A DNA stretch of 32,349 bases, taken from positions 1 to 32,349 of the forward strand of contig VBEK01000153.1 of the NCBI GenBank assembly GCA_005889135.1, written 5' to 3'. Source of the DNA: Chloroflexota bacterium. GTDB lineage: Bacteria; Chloroflexota; Dormibacteria; Dormibacterales; Dormibacteraceae. The notes under the pieces are model-generated. The model was given only the letters and a program-made list of their open reading frames with translations. It had not been told where the DNA came from and did no database searches. The translations under genes and the position numbers were made by a program. This document shows, piece by piece, positions 26,138-32,349 of the stretch. Positions within the stretch are counted from its first letter, which is position 1. Each line of letters begins with the position of its first letter.

Positions 26138-26350
26138 ATGGCGTCCAGCCGGAGCCCAGGGCCGACCGGCGCCGAGCTCATGGGACTCGGTGCTCTCCTG
26201 GCCGGCGCGGTAGTCGCGCCGATCGTGCTGGGCATCGTCCTCGATGGAGCCCTTCGCACCTCGCCTTGGTTCTTGTTCGCGGGCCTGGTGCTCGGGATCC
26301 TCGCCTCCGTCTGGGTCGTGTACGTGAGGTACGTCAAGCGCTATTGGTGA
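26138..26350 (+). CDS. atpZ: AtpZ-like small membrane protein (ATPase_gene1 family)
   Basis: 70 residues from the ATG at 26138. Two transmembrane hairpin helices (MGLGALLAGAVVAPIVLGIVL and WFLFAGLVLGILASVWVVY) with SPWF between them and a basic end (RYVKRYW). This matches the AtpZ/ATPase_gene1 family. In Bacillus AtpZ and AtpI form a Mg/Ca channel-like or c-ring assembly partner. Its TGA overlaps the atpI start by four bases. Confidence 0.8.
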   Translation: MASSRSPGPTGAELMGLGALLAGAVVAPIVLGIVLDGALRTSPWFLFAGLVLGILASVWVVYVRYVKRYW

Positions 26351-26684
26351 GGTTGCAAGGGGTCACCGGCCGGGCGGTCATCGGCTGTCTGCTGGCAGCC
26401 GGCGTCGCCCTCGTGGTGCTCGCGCTCGCCGGTAACGCACGGGCCGGCGTCGCGGTCGCGATCGGCCTGGCCCTCGGCTCGGTCAACGGCGCCCTGGCCG
26501 AGCGGGCTGTCAACGCCGGGATGAGCCTGCGCATGTCCAGCCTCCCGCGCCTGGCGCTGCTGTCGGCCGCGGCGATCGGGGCAGGGCTCTTGATCGGGCT
26601 GGACTACGCGTGGCTGGTGATCGTCGGCGTGGCCGCGGCGCAGGGCGTGCTCGTCGCCGTCGCGGCCAGGAGCCTGCTGCGGCG

Positions 26685-26688
<4 letters not shown>
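26347..26688 (+). CDS. atpI: ATP synthase subunit I
   Basis: 113 residues from the GTG at 26347, which overlaps the atpZ stop (GTGA). Four hydrophobic helices, including IGLALGSVNGALAERAVNAG, the most AtpI-like segment. The family is small and variable, so the call relies on position and topology. AtpI helps assemble the c ring. Its stop overlaps the atpB ATG by four bases, and AGGAG lies inside its 3' end. Confidence 0.72.
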
Positions 26689-28227
<1,539 letters not shown>

Positions 28228-28247
<20 letters not shown>

Positions 28248-28758
28248 GAGGTACGCCAGGGCTGTCTTCGACCTCGCCCAGGCCGAAGGCCACGTCGAGG
28301 AGTGGGCGCGCCGGGTCGCGCGAGTGCGCGAGCTGTTCGCCGACCCCGCCGTGGCCGCGGTCCTGAGCAACCCGACCATCGCAACGGACCAGCGAGAAGC
28401 TCTGGTCGCCGGCACGCCGCACGTCCTCGACGAGGAAGGCACCAACCTGGCCCGGCTCCTCATCGAGTCCGGCCGAATCGCCGAGGCCCTGGACATCGAC
28501 GAGGAGTTCCAGCGGCTGGCCGACGTGGCCGCGGGACGCGTGCGCGCGACGGTGACGACCGCCATCGAGCTCGAGGAGCAAGACCGCGACCGCGTCGCGC
28601 GCGAGCTCTCCCGGAGGCTCGACAAGGAGGTCCGTCTCAGCCTCGACGTCGACCCGCGCATCCTCGGAGGGATGAAGCTGCAGTACGGAGACCGCGTCGT
28701 CGACGCGAGCGTGGCTACGAGGTTGGAGCAACTGCGCCGCCGGCTGGCGGCTTCCTAA
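28228..28758 (+). CDS. atpH: ATP synthase F1 subunit delta
   Basis: 176 residues from the GTG at 28228 with GAGGAG seven bases before it; the open frame further upstream is the atpF shadow. [17 protein letters not shown] is the family N-terminus, and [21 protein letters not shown] is the conserved C-terminal block. It fixes the peripheral stalk to the alpha subunits. It overlaps atpF by 20 bases, and atpA starts 10 bases after it with AAGGAG in the gap. Confidence 0.94.
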
Positions 28759-28768
28759 GGAGAAGCAG

Positions 28769-30376
28769 GTGGGCATCAGCACCAGGGAGATCTCAGATGT
28801 CATCAAGGAGCGGCTTAAGGACTTCGATGCGCGCCTCGTGTCGGCGGACGTAGGGCGGATCGTCGCCGTCGGCGACGGCATCGCCCAGATCTATGGCCTG
28901 CAGAACGCGATGGCGGGCGAGCTGCTCGAGTTCCCCCACGACACCTTCGGCCTGGCCCTCAACCTCGAGGAAGACCAGGTACGGTCGGTCATCCTGGGCG
29001 AGTTCGGCCACCTGCACGAGGGCGACGAGGTCAGGACCACAGGCCGCCTGCTCGAGGTACCGGTTGGCGACGAGCTGCTCGGCCGGATCGTGAACCCGCT
29101 CGGAGTGCCTCTCGACGACAGAGGTCCGATCAAGACGAGCAAGACCCTCCCGGTGGAGAAAATCGCCCCCGGCGTCATCACCCGCAAGCGAGTCGACAGC
29201 CCCGTGCAGACGGGCATCAAAGCAATCGACACCATGATCCCCATCGGCCGCGGTCAGCGCGAGCTGATCATCGGCGACCGTTTCACCGGCAAGACGACGG
29301 TCCTGCTCGACACGATCATCAACCAGAAGGGCAAGGACCTTTACTGCATCTACGTCGCGATCGGCCAGAACGCCGCGTCGGTGGCGCGGGTGGCGGCGAC
29401 CCTCGAAGAGAACGGGGCGATGGACTACACGATCATCGTCGCCGCGACGGCCGCCGACCCGGCGTCCATGCAGTACATCGCCCCCTACGCCGGTTGCGCG
29501 ATGGGCGAGCATTTCATGGAGCAGGGCAAAGAGGTCCTGTGCTGCTACGACGACCTCACCAAGCAGGCCTGGGCGTACAGGCAGATCTCGGCAACCCTCC
29601 GCCGGCCGCCCGGCCGCGAGGCTTATCCGGGGGACGTCTTCTACCTTCACTCCCGGTTGCTCGAGAGGGCGGCCAAGTTGAACGAGTCTCACGGCGGCGG
29701 TTCGCTCACCGCCCTCCCCGTGATCGAGACGCAGGCGAACGACGTCTCCGCCTTCATCCCGACCAACGTGATCTCGATCACCGACGGTCAGATCTACCTG
29801 CAGTCCGACCTCTTCAACGCGGGCCAACGGCCGGCTCTCAACGTGGGCATCTCCGTGTCACGCGTCGGCGGCGACGCCCAGACCAAGGCGATGCGACAGG
29901 TGTCGGGCAAGCTGCGCCTCGACCTCGCGCAGTACCGGGAGCTGGCCGCATTCGCCCAGTTCGCCTCTGACCTCGACACGGCGACCCGCAACCAGCTGGA
30001 ACGGGGCGCCAGGCTGACCGAGCTGCTCAAGCAGGACAAGTACCAGCCGGTGCCGCTCTCAGAGCAGGTCGCCGTGCTCTACGCGGGGACGCAGGGCCAC
30101 CTCGACAAGGTGCCGGTGGCGCGAGTCCGGGAGTGGGAGGCGGGGTTTGTCCGCTTCCTGAAGTCCGACCGGTCGACGGTGCTGGAGGAGATCGACCGGC
30201 AGAAAGCGCTCGACGACGGCCTCTTCGCACGCCTCAACGCCGCGATCGCGACGTTCAACCACCAGTTTGGTGTCGAGGGCTACAAGGAAGAGGCGGACCC
30301 CGGTGGTCAGCCCGCTCCCGCGGCGAAGAAGGAAAAGAAGGAAACGAAGGAAACGAAGGAAACGAAGGACAAGTAG
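28769..30376 (+). CDS. atpA: ATP synthase F1 subunit alpha
   Basis: 535 residues from GTG, about 30 longer than usual because of a Lys/Glu/Thr tail. The Walker A loop is GDRFTGKT at 169-176, with Phe172 in place of the near-universal Gln. [38 protein letters not shown], and [14 protein letters not shown] with the arginine finger region are as in the family (Asp for the usual Ala in GGAAQ). The tail is encoded by three perfect 9-base repeats, giving KET repeated three times before KDK. It carries the non-catalytic nucleotide sites in the alpha3beta3 ring. Confidence 0.97.
   Translation: MGISTREISDVIKERLKDFDARLVSADVGRIVAVGDGIAQIYGLQNAMAGELLEFPHDTFGLALNLEEDQVRSVILGEFGHLHEGDEVRTTGRLLEVPVGDELLGRIVNPLGVPLDDRGPIKTSKTLPVEKIAPGVITRKRVDSPVQTGIKAIDTMIPIGRGQRELIIGDRFTGKTTVLLDTIINQKGKDLYCIYVAIGQNAASVARVAATLEENGAMDYTIIVAATAADPASMQYIAPYAGCAMGEHFMEQGKEVLCCYDDLTKQAWAYRQISATLRRPPGREAYPGDVFYLHSRLLERAAKLNESHGGGSLTALPVIETQANDVSAFIPTNVISITDGQIYLQSDLFNAGQRPALNVGISVSRVGGDAQTKAMRQVSGKLRLDLAQYRELAAFAQFASDLDTATRNQLERGARLTELLKQDKYQPVPLSEQVAVLYAGTQGHLDKVPVARVREWEAGFVRFLKSDRSTVLEEIDRQKALDDGLFARLNAAIATFNHQFGVEGYKEEADPGGQPAPAAKKEKKETKETKETKDK
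30341..30367 (+). repeat. Three 9-bp direct repeats in the 3' end of atpA
   Basis: GAAACGAAG occurs three times in tandem without mismatch, coding for E-T-K units. It is an in-frame microsatellite that can change length without breaking the gene. Confidence 0.9.

Positions 30377-32349
<1,973 letters not shown>

Overview
This window is high-GC DNA from a bacterium with a Terrabacteria-type gene set. I see a zinc-type L31, a DUF1385 gene between rpmE and prfA, a paired DUF3090 / SCO1664-family kinase-like cassette (known mainly from Actinobacteria and relatives), many GTG and TTG starts, and a one-operon F-type ATP synthase directly behind glyA and a WecA-type transferase. This combination suggests Chloroflexota, Dormibacterota or a deep actinobacterial relative. 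The sequence alone does not settle the phylum.

Layout. Positions 1-203 hold the end of a plus-strand membrane protein that overlaps a convergent gene. From 86 to 7794 everything is on the minus strand. Read in transcription order it is DUF3090, an SCO1664-family kinase-like protein, a proline-rich single-pass surface protein, then a branched-chain amino-acid-type ABC importer (livG-livF-livH-livM-livK), and last an unknown multipass membrane protein. Both livG and livM carry frame lesions. From 7904 on, all protein genes are on the plus strand: dnaK with a strong terminator, a GT87-like membrane glycosyltransferase, a minus-strand tRNA-Thr(CGU), a GNAT acetyltransferase, an HtrA-like protein that has lost its catalytic triad, argS, and an MBL-fold hydrolase. 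A 0.5-kb intergenic region with three structured tandem repeats follows, then pyrG, a GlpX-family protein with a damaged metal site, an M50 protease, rpmE, DUF1385, prfA, a pair of palindromes, prmC, a Sua5/YrdC protein, a secreted protein, glyA, a WecA/TagO-like transferase, and atpZ-atpI-atpB-atpE-atpF-atpH-atpA-atpG-atpD. atpD runs off the end of the window.

How the genes work together. rpmE, prfA, prmC and the Sua5 homologue form a translation module (ribosome, termination, release-factor methylation, tRNA t6A synthesis). glyA supplies one-carbon units, the WecA-like enzyme starts an envelope glycan, and the atp genes encode the complete Fo sector and most of F1. The atp genes overlap or lie within about 15 bases of each other, which suggests translational coupling.

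The most notable observations are two apparent pseudoenzymes (HtrA-like and GlpX-like), a recurrent TAnnnT element 6-7 bases before the start codon of first genes (leaderless transcription), a triplicated hairpin repeat before pyrG, a palindrome pair 42 bp apart before prmC, a GlyA with an altered signature around the PLP lysine, and an ATP synthase c subunit with two carboxylates 33 residues apart. I found no CRISPR array, insertion sequence or phage gene.
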